Assembly (NCBI GenBank): GCA_934541015.1
Contig: CAKTDC010000035.1
Coordinates: 1 to 25,715 of the forward strand
Direction: 5' to 3'
DNA length: 25,715 nucleotides
Source of the DNA: an uncultured Luteimonas sp.
GTDB taxonomy: Bacteria > Pseudomonadota > Gammaproteobacteria > Xanthomonadales > Xanthomonadaceae
Below, in pieces: positions 18,789 through 25,715 of this stretch. Within the stretch, counting starts at the first letter, position 1. Each line of letters begins with the position of its first letter. Both the position numbers and the translations under genes were made by a program. Below the pieces are notes generated by a model that was not told the DNA's origin, did no database searches, and saw nothing but the letters and a program-made list of their open reading frames with translations.

Positions 18789-19770
18789 GGCAATCGCGAT
18801 CGGCCAACCGCCCGCGCGCGACGCCAGGCAGCGGCGGGTGGTCGCGGGGCTGGCGACGCTGGCGCTGCTGGCGGTGGCCGGCTTCATGTTCGCGGGCGCG
18901 AACGGCAGCTGGGACTTCCTGCTGCCCTTCCGCGGCGCCAAGCTGCTGGGCCTGGCGCTGGTGGCGTATTCGATCGCGGTGTCGACGGTGCTGTTCCAGA
19001 CCGTCACCGGCAACCGCATCCTGACGCCGGCGATCATGGGCTTCGACACGCTGTTCATCCTGGTCCAGACCGTCATCGTGTTCTTCTTCACCTCGCGCGC
19101 GCTGGCTGCGGCCGACGCGCGGCTGCAGTTCCTGGGCGAGGTCGCGGTGATGGTCGGCTTCAGCGTGCTGCTGTTCCGCTGGCTGTTCGCGGGCGGCGGG
19201 CGCAGCCTGCACCTGCTGGTGCTGGTCGGCATCGTCTTCGGCGTGTTCTTCCGCAGCCTGTCGAACCTGCTGCAGCGGATGATGGACCCGAACGAGTTCA
19301 TGGTCCTGCAGGACAGCTTCTTCGCCAGCTTCAACGCCGTCGACCGCAGCCTGCTGGGCATCTCCACGGTCGTGGTCGCACTCGCATCGCTGGCGCTGTG
19401 GCGCATCCGCCGGCGGCTGGACGTGCTGGCGCTGGGCCGCTCCACGGCGATCGGCCTGGGCCTGGACTACCGCGCGACGGTGATGCAGGTGCTGGTGGTG
19501 ATGGCGGTGCTGGTGGCGGTGTCGACCGCGCTGGTGGGGCCGGCCACCTTCTTCGGCCTGCTGGTGGTGAGCCTGGCGCACGCGCTGCTCGGCGACGGCC
19601 GCCATCGCCACCTGCTGCCGGCCTCGGTGCTGGTGGCGGTCATCTGCCTGGTCGGCGGGCAGGCGCTGATGGAGCGGGTGTTCTCCTTCGGCACCGCGCT
19701 GTCGATCATCATCGAGTTCCTCGGCGGGCTGGTCTTCATCGGCCTGGTGCTGCGGGGGGCGGCGCGATGA
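18775..19770 (+). CDS. FecCD-family iron-siderophore permease, second subunit
   Basis: The 331-residue polytopic membrane protein pairs with the preceding permease. Marks include LVAYSIAVSTVLFQTVTGNRILTPAIMGFD (in part) and the coupling loop ALVGPATFFGLLVVSLAHALLGDGRHR (in part). It ends with a hydrophobic helix, GGLVFIGLVL. The pattern resembles YclO/FatC. The ATG at 18775 lies inside the end of the upstream gene, and the stop forms an ATGA overlap with the ATPase gene, so all three are translationally coupled. Confidence 0.9.
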   Translation: MARAEAIAIGQPPARDARQRRVVAGLATLALLAVAGFMFAGANGSWDFLLPFRGAKLLGLALVAYSIAVSTVLFQTVTGNRILTPAIMGFDTLFILVQTVIVFFFTSRALAAADARLQFLGEVAVMVGFSVLLFRWLFAGGGRSLHLLVLVGIVFGVFFRSLSNLLQRMMDPNEFMVLQDSFFASFNAVDRSLLGISTVVVALASLALWRIRRRLDVLALGRSTAIGLGLDYRATVMQVLVVMAVLVAVSTALVGPATFFGLLVVSLAHALLGDGRHRHLLPASVLVAVICLVGGQALMERVFSFGTALSIIIEFLGGLVFIGLVLRGAAR

Positions 19771-20588
19771 TCGCGACCCGTTCGCTGGGCAAGGCCTATG
19801 GCGGCCAGGTCGTCGTCGACGGCGTTTCCCTGCAGATCCCCGCCGGAGGCGTCACCTCGATCATCGGCCCCAACGGCGCGGGCAAGTCGACCCTGCTGTC
19901 GATGATCAGCCGGCTGCTGCCGATGGACGCGGGCAGCGTCGAGGTCGACGGCCTGGACGTGGCCACCGCGCCTTCCGAAGAACTGGCGCGCCGGCTCGCG
20001 GTGCTGCGCCAGGACAACCACGTGACCATGCGCCTGACCGTGCAGGACCTGGTCGCGTTCGGGCGCTACCCGCACAACCGCGGCCGCCCGAGCGCGGGCG
20101 ACCGGGAGCACGTCGACCGCGCCATCGACTACCTGGGCCTGGACTGCCTGCGCGGGCGCTACCTCGACGAACTCTCCGGCGGCCAGCGCCAGCGCGCCTT
20201 CGTCGCCATGGCGCTGGCCCAGGACACCGACTGCCTGCTGCTCGACGAGCCGCTGAACAACCTCGACATCAAGCACTCCAGCCGGATGATGGCGCTGCTG
20301 CGGCGCGCCGCCGACGAGCTCGGGCGCACCGTGGTGGTGGTGCTGCACGACCTGAACTTCGCGTCGTGGTACTCCGACACCATCGTGGCGATGAAGCAGG
20401 GGCGCATCCACAGCGAAGGGCCGCCGTCGACCATCATCGATGCGGACCTGCTGTCGGACCTCTACGACACGCCCATCCAGGTGGCCGAGGTCGACGGGCG
20501 GCGGATCTGCCTCTTCTACGAGGCCCGCGGCGATGCCGCTCCGCCCGCGCAGGCGGCATGCTCAGACCCAGCCGCGGGCCGCCAGTGA
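19767..20588 (+). CDS. ATPase subunit of iron-siderophore ABC importer
   Basis: The protein has 273 residues and the ABC ATPase signatures in order. Walker A is GPNGAGKST (about 35-43), the Q-loop lies in [13 protein letters not shown], the signature is LSGGQRQRA (about 137-145), Walker B is [12 protein letters not shown] and the switch histidine is in VVVLHDLN. The FepC/FatE/YclP type carries [10 protein letters not shown]. It hydrolyses ATP to drive uptake through the two permeases. The C-terminal Ala/Pro-rich tail (about 252-273) overlaps the end of radC on the opposite strand. No TonB-dependent receptor is in the window. Confidence 0.93.
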   Translation: MIATRSLGKAYGGQVVVDGVSLQIPAGGVTSIIGPNGAGKSTLLSMISRLLPMDAGSVEVDGLDVATAPSEELARRLAVLRQDNHVTMRLTVQDLVAFGRYPHNRGRPSAGDREHVDRAIDYLGLDCLRGRYLDELSGGQRQRAFVAMALAQDTDCLLLDEPLNNLDIKHSSRMMALLRRAADELGRTVVVVLHDLNFASWYSDTIVAMKQGRIHSEGPPSTIIDADLLSDLYDTPIQVAEVDGRRICLFYEARGDAAPPAQAACSDPAAGRQ

Positions 20589-21236
20589 CACCGGCGCGCC
20601 GTCGCCGATCACGAAATGGTCGAGCAGGCGCACGTCCACCAGCGCCAGCGACTGCTTGAGCTGGGCGGTGACCGCACGGTCGGCGGCGCTGGGCTCGGGG
20701 TTCCCGCTGGGATGGTTGTGGCCGACGATCACCGCCGCGGCGTTGTGCGCCAGCGCGCGCCGGACCACTTCGCGCGGGTGCACCTCGGCGCCGTCGATGG
20801 TGCCGCGGAACAGCTCCTCGAAGGCCAGCGCGCGGTGCCGGGTGTCCATGAACAGCGCGGCGAAGACCTCGTGCGGGTGCGGGCGCAGGCGCTGGGCGAA
20901 GTAGCGCCCGGCCGACGCCGGGTCGGTCAGGGCGTCGCCGCGCTCCAGGCCGGCGGCGAGATAGCGGTTGCACAGCTCCAGCGCCGCGCACAGCCGGCTG
21001 CTCCGCGCCGGGCCGATGCCGGGCAGCTTCGCCAGCTGGTCGGGCGGCAGCTCCAGCAGCTTGCGCAGCGGGCCGTGCGCCGACAGCAGCTGGCGCGCGG
21101 TGGCCACCGCGTCCATGCCGCGCAGGCCGGAGCCGAGGAAGATGGCGAGCAGTTCGGCGTCCGACAGCGCCGCGGCGCCCCGGACCAGCAGCTTCTCGCG
21201 GGGGCGTTCGTGCAGGGGCCAGTCGCGGATGCGCAT
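20562..21236 (-). CDS. radC: RadC/JAB-domain protein
   Basis: The protein has 224 residues, the family's usual length. The N-terminal helix-hairpin-helix region (about 15-90) includes [23 protein letters not shown] (in part) and [13 protein letters not shown]. The C-terminal JAB/MPN domain has the metal motif [14 protein letters not shown], with the JAMM-like H-x-H plus distal Asp. The start at 21236 follows AGGAG on the minus strand. Despite its name, a DNA repair role has been questioned for this family, and its biochemical activity is unsettled. Its last nine codons overlap the ABC ATPase gene tail to tail. Confidence 0.93.
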   Translation of the reverse strand: MRIRDWPLHERPREKLLVRGAAALSDAELLAIFLGSGLRGMDAVATARQLLSAHGPLRKLLELPPDQLAKLPGIGPARSSRLCAALELCNRYLAAGLERGDALTDPASAGRYFAQRLRPHPHEVFAALFMDTRHRALAFEELFRGTIDGAEVHPREVVRRALAHNAAAVIVGHNHPSGNPEPSAADRAVTAQLKQSLALVDVRLLDHFVIGDGAPVSLAARGWV

Positions 21237-21428
21237 GTGCAGCTCCTTTCGAGGGGGAATGCGCTGGCGACCGGCGGAACAGGCCTGCGCGGCAGGGGAG
21301 GATCCGCGGAGGAGTGCCGGCCGCCAGCGGTGTGGCCATTGCACCGCGCCAGCCGCCGCCGCACAGCCGGGCGACCTCCCTGCTTCGGGTAAGCTGACCG
21401 CCCGGAACGGTGTAGGAATTCCCTGACG

Positions 21429-21983
21429 ATGGCCGAGCCCTCCCGCCTGCAAGGACGACGCCTGCTGCTGTGTGTCTGCGGCGGCATCGCCGCCTACAAG
21501 GCGGCCGAGCTGGTGCGGCGCCTGCGCGAGGCCGGGGCCGAGGTGCAGGTGGCGATGACCGCCAGCGCCGAGCGCTTCGTCGGCGCGCAGACCTTCCAGG
21601 CCCTGTCCGGCCGGCCGGTGCGGACCTCGCTGTGGGACGCGCAGGCGGAGGCGGCGATGGGCCACATCGAGCTGGCGCGCTGGGCCGAGCGGGTCGTGGT
21701 CGCGCCGGCCACCGCCAACACCCTGGCAAAGCTGGCCCACGGCATGGCCGACGATCTGGTGAGCACGCTGTGCCTGGCGACCACCGCGCCGCTGACCCTG
21801 TGCCCGGCGATGAACCACCGCATGTGGCTGCATCCGGCCACGCAGGCCAACATCGCCCTGCTGCTCGAGCGCGGCGCGCAGGTCGTCGGGCCCGAAGACG
21901 GCCCGCTGGCCGAAGGCGAATCCGGACCCGGGCGGCTGAGCGAAGCGGCGGACATCGTCGCGGCGCTGGAGCAGGTGGCATGA
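21429..21983 (+). CDS. coaC: Phosphopantothenoylcysteine decarboxylase domain (CoaC half of CoaBC)
   Basis: The 184-residue flavoprotein half removes CO2 from 4'-phosphopantothenoylcysteine. Marks are [18 protein letters not shown] at the FMN site, the catalytic histidine in [30 protein letters not shown] and PAMNHRMW. The clamp segment reads [13 protein letters not shown]; in E. coli Dfp the matching stretch holds a catalytic cysteine (ACGD), replaced here by Glu. The stop overlaps the CoaB start as ATGA. In most bacteria the two domains form one polypeptide of about 400 residues, so this is a split gene or a frameshift. No strong ribosome site precedes ATG 21429. Confidence 0.92.
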   Translation: MAEPSRLQGRRLLLCVCGGIAAYKAAELVRRLREAGAEVQVAMTASAERFVGAQTFQALSGRPVRTSLWDAQAEAAMGHIELARWAERVVVAPATANTLAKLAHGMADDLVSTLCLATTAPLTLCPAMNHRMWLHPATQANIALLLERGAQVVGPEDGPLAEGESGPGRLSEAADIVAALEQVA

Positions 21984-22669
21984 GCGGCGGGCCGCCCGCG
22001 GCCGATTCCCTGGCCGGCCTGCACCTGCTGGTCAGCGCCGGCCCGACCTACGAGGACATCGATCCGGTCCGCTTCCTGGGCAACCGCAGCAGCGGCAAGA
22101 TGGGCTTCGCCATCGCCGCCGCCGCGCTGCGGCGCGGGGCGCGGGTCACGCTCGTGGCCGGCCCGGTGCACCTGCCGACGCCGGACGGGCTGCGCCGGAT
22201 CGACGTGCGCTCGGCCGCGCAGATGCACGCGGCGGTGCTCGGCGCGCTGCCGGCCGACGTGTACATCGGCGCCGCCGCGGTGGCCGACTTCACGCCGCGC
22301 ACCGTGGCCGCCGGCAAGCTGCGCAAGCAGCCCGGGCAGGAGGGGCTGACCCTGGATCTGGTGCGCACCCGCGACATCCTGGCCGAGGTCGCGGCGCACG
22401 CGCAGCGGCCGCGGCTGGTGGCCGGGTTCGCCGCCGAGACCGACGAGGTCGAGGCCTATGCCCGCGGCAAGCTGGCGCGCAAGGGCATCGACCTGATCGC
22501 GGCCAATCTGGTCGGCGGCGAAGGCGGCGGCTTCGAAAGCGACGACAACGCCCTGCTCCTGCTCGGCCACGACGGCTGGCGCCTGGAGCTGCCGTGGGCC
22601 GCGAAGACGGCGCTGGCCGACAGCTACCTCGATGCCATCGCCGACCGGCTTGCCGCCCTCGACCGATGA
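21980..22669 (+). CDS. coaB: Phosphopantothenate-cysteine ligase domain (CoaB half of CoaBC)
   Basis: This half of 229 residues joins 4'-phosphopantothenate and cysteine using CTP, one step before CoaC in coenzyme A synthesis. Marks are [29 protein letters not shown] (in part) with the conserved Asn, AAAVADFTP and [23 protein letters not shown] (in part) with its lysine. [18 protein letters not shown] is near the end. It starts with ATG at 21980 inside the CoaC stop (ATGA) and so could be made by coupled re-initiation. It is followed immediately by dut. Confidence 0.92.
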   Translation: MSGGPPAADSLAGLHLLVSAGPTYEDIDPVRFLGNRSSGKMGFAIAAAALRRGARVTLVAGPVHLPTPDGLRRIDVRSAAQMHAAVLGALPADVYIGAAAVADFTPRTVAAGKLRKQPGQEGLTLDLVRTRDILAEVAAHAQRPRLVAGFAAETDEVEAYARGKLARKGIDLIAANLVGGEGGGFESDDNALLLLGHDGWRLELPWAAKTALADSYLDAIADRLAALDR

Positions 22670-22698
22670 CCCCGTCCCTGAACACCACGGATCCCGCA

Positions 22699-23181
22699 AT
22701 GACCGACCCGCCTCGCGCCGCGACCGGCCACCCGCTGCAGGTGAAGCTGCTCGATCCGCGCTTCGGCGGCGAGTGGGCGCTCCCCGCCTACGCCACCGAG
22801 GCCAGCGCCGGGCTCGACCTGCGCGCGGCGCTGGACGCGCCGCTGACCCTGCACCCCGGCGATGCCGCGCTGGTGCCGTCGGGCATGGCCATCCACATCG
22901 GCGATCCGCTGCTGTGCGCGGTCGTGCTGCCGCGCTCGGGGCTGGGGCACCGCCACGGCATCGTGCTCGGCAACGGCACCGGCCTGATCGACGCCGACTA
23001 CCAGGGGCCGCTGCTGGTCAGCGTCTGGAACCGGGGAAACGCGCCGTATAGGATCGAGCCGGGAGACAGGGTGGCACAGCTCGTGCTCTTGCCCATCGTG
23101 CGGGCGACCCTGCAGGTGGTGGATACTTTCACCGACAGCGCCCGGGGAGCCGGCGGCTTCGGCCATACCGGCGTGCGCTGA
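22699..23181 (+). CDS. dut: Deoxyuridine 5'-triphosphate nucleotidohydrolase (dUTPase)
   Basis: This 160-residue trimeric dUTPase hydrolyses dUTP to dUMP, keeping uracil out of DNA and feeding dTMP synthesis. All five family motifs are present: [37 protein letters not shown] and the C-terminal [13 protein letters not shown] at 22699 fits the usual family length. An in-frame ATG at 22666, overlapping the coaB stop (ATGA), would add eleven residues and cannot be excluded. The coaBC-dut-algC order is shared with Pseudomonas and supports one operon. Confidence 0.95.
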   Translation: MTDPPRAATGHPLQVKLLDPRFGGEWALPAYATEASAGLDLRAALDAPLTLHPGDAALVPSGMAIHIGDPLLCAVVLPRSGLGHRHGIVLGNGTGLIDADYQGPLLVSVWNRGNAPYRIEPGDRVAQLVLLPIVRATLQVVDTFTDSARGAGGFGHTGVR

Positions 23182-23194
23182 CAGGGAGTGGGGA

Positions 23195-25498
23195 ATGGCT
23201 GAAACCGGACAGGACAGGTCGTCGCGACAGTGGCTGGCGCAGCTGCGCCCGCTGCTGCCGCTGCTGGCGGCGGCGGTGGCGCTGCTGGCGGTGTGGATGG
23301 CCTGGAGCGGCTGGCAGCAGCTGCAGGACGCGCAGCGCCGCAGCGAGGTGACGCTGGCCCGGGACATGTCGGTCCAGCAGGCGCGGACCTCGCTGGACGG
23401 CGACCGCGAGCGGCTGCGCGAGCGGCTGTCCTCCGCCGGCATGGCGGAGGCGCTCGAGGCCGGCGACCTGGAGGCGGCCGGCGAGCTGCTGGCGGCGGAC
23501 TGGCGCCAGCTCGAGGAAGCGAAGGTGTATCCGGCCGACCTGGAGCTCGCCTACGAATCGCTGCCCGAGGCCAGCTTCGGCCGCCTGGCCGCGCTGGAAG
23601 GCGCGCTGGCCGTGGACCAGCCGGTGGTCTGGGTGATCCGCGAAGGCGACCAGCCCTGGGTCGCGCTGACCGCCGCCGCCAAGGTGGACGACAAGCCGGT
23701 GGGCGTGGCCTTCGTGCGCCTGCCGATATCGCGCGTCATGGCCGGCGTCGAGGTCGCCTCGATCGGGCCGGCGAGCTATCTGGGCCTGCGCCAGGGCGGG
23801 CACACCCTGCTCGAGCGCGGCAACCTGAAGCTGGCCGAGGCCGGCGAGCGCATGGCCGTCGTCGTGCCCGATACCCCGCTGCGGGTGGTCGCGGCGGTGC
23901 CGCACGTCGGCGCCGCGCCGTTCGGCCTGAGCGGCCTGCCGCTGTTCGTGGTTGCCGCCCTGCTGCTGCTGCTCGCCTACCTGGTGTGGCGCTGGCTGCC
24001 CACGCAGCTCGCGCGCAGCGCTGGCGGCGGCGGCGATCCGGAGCTGCCGACCCTGGCCGAGGCGCTGGCCGCCGAACCGGTGCCGGTGGTCGCGGTGGAA
24101 GCGCCGCGCGCGCCGCGCGTGGACATCGAGCGCGGCATCTTCCGCGCCTACGACATCCGCGGCATCTACGGCAAGACGCTCGACGCCGGGGTGGCCGAGC
24201 TGATCGGCCACGCGGTCGGCTCGCTGATGCGCGAACAGGACCTGTCCGACATCGTCATCGGCCGCGATGGCCGCCTGTCCGGCCCGGACCTGGTGAACGG
24301 CCTGACCCAGGGCCTGCGCAAGGCCGGGCGCAACGTGATCGACATCGGCGTGGTGCCGACGCCGGTGACCTACTTCGGCGCCTTCCACCTGCGCACCGGC
24401 TGCTGCATCTCGCTGACCGGCAGCCACAATCCGCCCGACTACAACGGCTTCAAGATCGTGGTCGGCGGCGAGACCCTGTCCGGGGAGGCCATCGTCGACC
24501 TGTACGCGCGCATCGCCGAGGACCGGCTGTACACCGCACCGGCGCCGGGCGGCTACAGCGAGCGCGACGTGTCCGACGACTACGTGCGCCGGATCGCCGA
24601 CGACGTCCAGCTCGCGCGCCCGCTCAAGGTGGTGGTCGATGCCGGCAACGGCGCGGCGGCGGAAGTCGGGCCGCGGGTGCTGGAGGCGATCGGCGCCGAG
24701 GTGATCCAGCTGTACTGCGAGATCGACGGCACCTTCCCCAACCATCACCCCGACCCGAGCGAAGCCGAGAACCTGGTCGACCTCATCGGCACCGTGCAGC
24801 GCTTCGGCGCCGACCTGGGCGTGGCCTTCGACGGCGACGGCGACCGCCTGGGCGTGGTCACCCCCGACGGCGAGAGCATCTTCCCCGACCGGCTGCTGAT
24901 GCTGTTCGCCGCCGATGTGCTCGACCGCAATCCGGGCGCGGTGATCGTCTACGACGTCAAGTGCACCGGGCGCCTGGCCGGGCACATCCTGCGCCACGGC
25001 GGCAGTCCGCTGATGTGGAAGACCGGGCATTCGCTGATCAAGGCCAAGATGCGCGAGGTCGAGGCCGAACTGGCCGGCGAGGCCAGCGGCCATTTCTTCT
25101 TCGGCGAGCGCTGGTACGGATTCGACGACGGTATCTACGCCGCGGCGCGGCTGCTGGAGATCCTGGCGCTGGACGAGGCGCCGGCGGACGAGGTGCTGAA
25201 GGCGCTGCCGGTGGGCGTGTCCACGCCCGAGCTCAAGGTCGATGCCCCCGATGGCGACCCGCACGCCTTCGTCGAACGCTTCCTGGAGCAGGCGCGGTTC
25301 GAGGGCGGGCGGCTGTCGACCATCGATGGCCTGCGCGTGGACTGGAACGACGGCTGGGGCCTGGTGCGCGCCTCCAACACCACGCCGGTGCTGGTGATGC
25401 GCTTCGACGCCGACAGCGCCGAGGCGCTGGCGCGGATCCAGGAGGAGTTCCGCGCGCAGCTGCTGGCGATCGATCCGGAGCTTGCCCTGCCGTTCTGA
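23195..25498 (+). CDS. algC: Membrane-anchored phosphomannomutase/phosphoglucomutase (AlgC-like, long form)
   Basis: The 767-residue protein has two parts. Residues 1-270 hold a membrane helix (about 19-37), a predicted periplasmic region with an early coiled-coil stretch, and a second helix (about 249-266). A linker leads to the alpha-phosphohexomutase catalytic part (about 310-767). Its sites are intact: phosphoserine Ser410 in TGSHNPPDYNGFK, metal loop DGDGDR (546-551), sugar loop GEASGH (628-633) and phosphate site RASNT (725-729). It interconverts mannose-6- and mannose-1-phosphate and the glucose pair, feeding polysaccharide and LPS synthesis. The ATG at 23195 follows AGGGAG. The well-studied AlgC enzyme is about 463 residues; extended forms exist in Pseudomonas annotation. 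Confidence 0.93.
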   Translation: MAETGQDRSSRQWLAQLRPLLPLLAAAVALLAVWMAWSGWQQLQDAQRRSEVTLARDMSVQQARTSLDGDRERLRERLSSAGMAEALEAGDLEAAGELLAADWRQLEEAKVYPADLELAYESLPEASFGRLAALEGALAVDQPVVWVIREGDQPWVALTAAAKVDDKPVGVAFVRLPISRVMAGVEVASIGPASYLGLRQGGHTLLERGNLKLAEAGERMAVVVPDTPLRVVAAVPHVGAAPFGLSGLPLFVVAALLLLLAYLVWRWLPTQLARSAGGGGDPELPTLAEALAAEPVPVVAVEAPRAPRVDIERGIFRAYDIRGIYGKTLDAGVAELIGHAVGSLMREQDLSDIVIGRDGRLSGPDLVNGLTQGLRKAGRNVIDIGVVPTPVTYFGAFHLRTGCCISLTGSHNPPDYNGFKIVVGGETLSGEAIVDLYARIAEDRLYTAPAPGGYSERDVSDDYVRRIADDVQLARPLKVVVDAGNGAAAEVGPRVLEAIGAEVIQLYCEIDGTFPNHHPDPSEAENLVDLIGTVQRFGADLGVAFDGDGDRLGVVTPDGESIFPDRLLMLFAADVLDRNPGAVIVYDVKCTGRLAGHILRHGGSPLMWKTGHSLIKAKMREVEAELAGEASGHFFFGERWYGFDDGIYAAARLLEILALDEAPADEVLKALPVGVSTPELKVDAPDGDPHAFVERFLEQARFEGGRLSTIDGLRVDWNDGWGLVRASNTTPVLVMRFDADSAEALARIQEEFRAQLLAIDPELALPF

Positions 25499-25522
25499 GA
25501 TGGCGCCCGACTGCGGCCGGAC

Positions 25523-25715
25523 GGCAAGGACGGCAAGGGCGGCAAGGGCGGCAAGGACGGCAAGGACGGCAAGGACGGCAAGGACGGCAAGGACGGCAAG
25601 GACGGCAAGGACGGCAAGGACGGCAAGGGCGGCAAGGGCGGCAAGGACGGCAAGGACGGCAAGGACGGCAAGGACGGCAAGGACGGCAAGGACGGCAAGG
25701 ACGGCAAGGACGGCA
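25523..25715. repeat. 9-bp minisatellite with a 90-bp higher-order period, running to the window end
   Basis: Twenty-one complete copies of GGCAAGGAC or GGCAAGGGC plus four bases lie head to tail. Copies 2-3 and 12-13 are the GGC variant and all others are GAC, so a ten-copy block (two variant plus eight standard units) occurs twice in a row. No stop codon exists in any of the six frames of the unit, so open frames here mean little. In the algC frame, beyond its stop, the repeat would read (Gly-Lys-Asp/Gly). The array starts 25 bases after algC and its right end is not seen. Confidence 0.95.

Noticed and set aside
25135..25707. A minus-strand frame with (Pro-Ser-Leu-Pro) repeats
   Set aside because: The 9-bp repeat is open in all six frames, and the rest of this frame is antisense to algC.
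25523..25715. A CRISPR array
   Set aside because: Units are 9 bp and directly adjacent with no spacers, and no cas genes are present.

Overview
The window is a GC-rich (about 70% by eye) chromosomal segment of a gammaproteobacterium, most likely a Lysobacteraceae/Xanthomonadaceae member of the Lysobacter, Luteimonas or Pseudoxanthomonas type. This rests on gene content and protein sequence style: a LysR gene divergent from aceB-aceA, argS followed by a SPOR gene, a long biosynthetic arginine decarboxylase, and a coaBC-dut-algC order. Most of it is housekeeping. No phage, integrase, CRISPR array, rRNA or tRNA was seen.

Left part (1-5080): the 3' end of an unrecognised gene, then a 361-base gene-free stretch holding palindromic repeats and a 131-bp MITE-like element. 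Next come a LysR regulator (-) and, divergent from it, the glyoxylate shunt pair aceB (malate synthase) and aceA (isocitrate lyase). The aceB-aceA gap carries a heptamer tandem repeat, and aceA ends in a strong intrinsic terminator.

Middle part (5236-14112): comM and ubiK (-), a PII protein (+), an AzlC/AzlD amino-acid exporter (+), and speE (-) divergent from speA (+). A Phd-type antitoxin and zeta-like kinase module (-) follows, then a short-chain dehydrogenase and a small Lys/Ala-rich protein (both -).

Right part (14189-25715): a SPOR-domain gene broken by a one-base frameshift and argS (both -); a Fur-box-preceded siderophore ABC importer of four genes (+); radC (-); and a biosynthetic run (+) of coaC, coaB, dut and a membrane-anchored phosphomannomutase/phosphoglucomutase. 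CoaBC, normally one polypeptide, is here two overlapping frames. The window ends inside a 9-bp tandem repeat with a 90-bp higher-order period.

I did not find a clearly new multi-gene system. The best leads are the kinase toxin without a canonical start codon, the MITE-like element, the end-of-window minisatellite, the split CoaBC, the frameshifted SPOR gene and the aceB-aceA repeat. Two frame disruptions in otherwise intact genes mean that sequencing or assembly indels must be considered.
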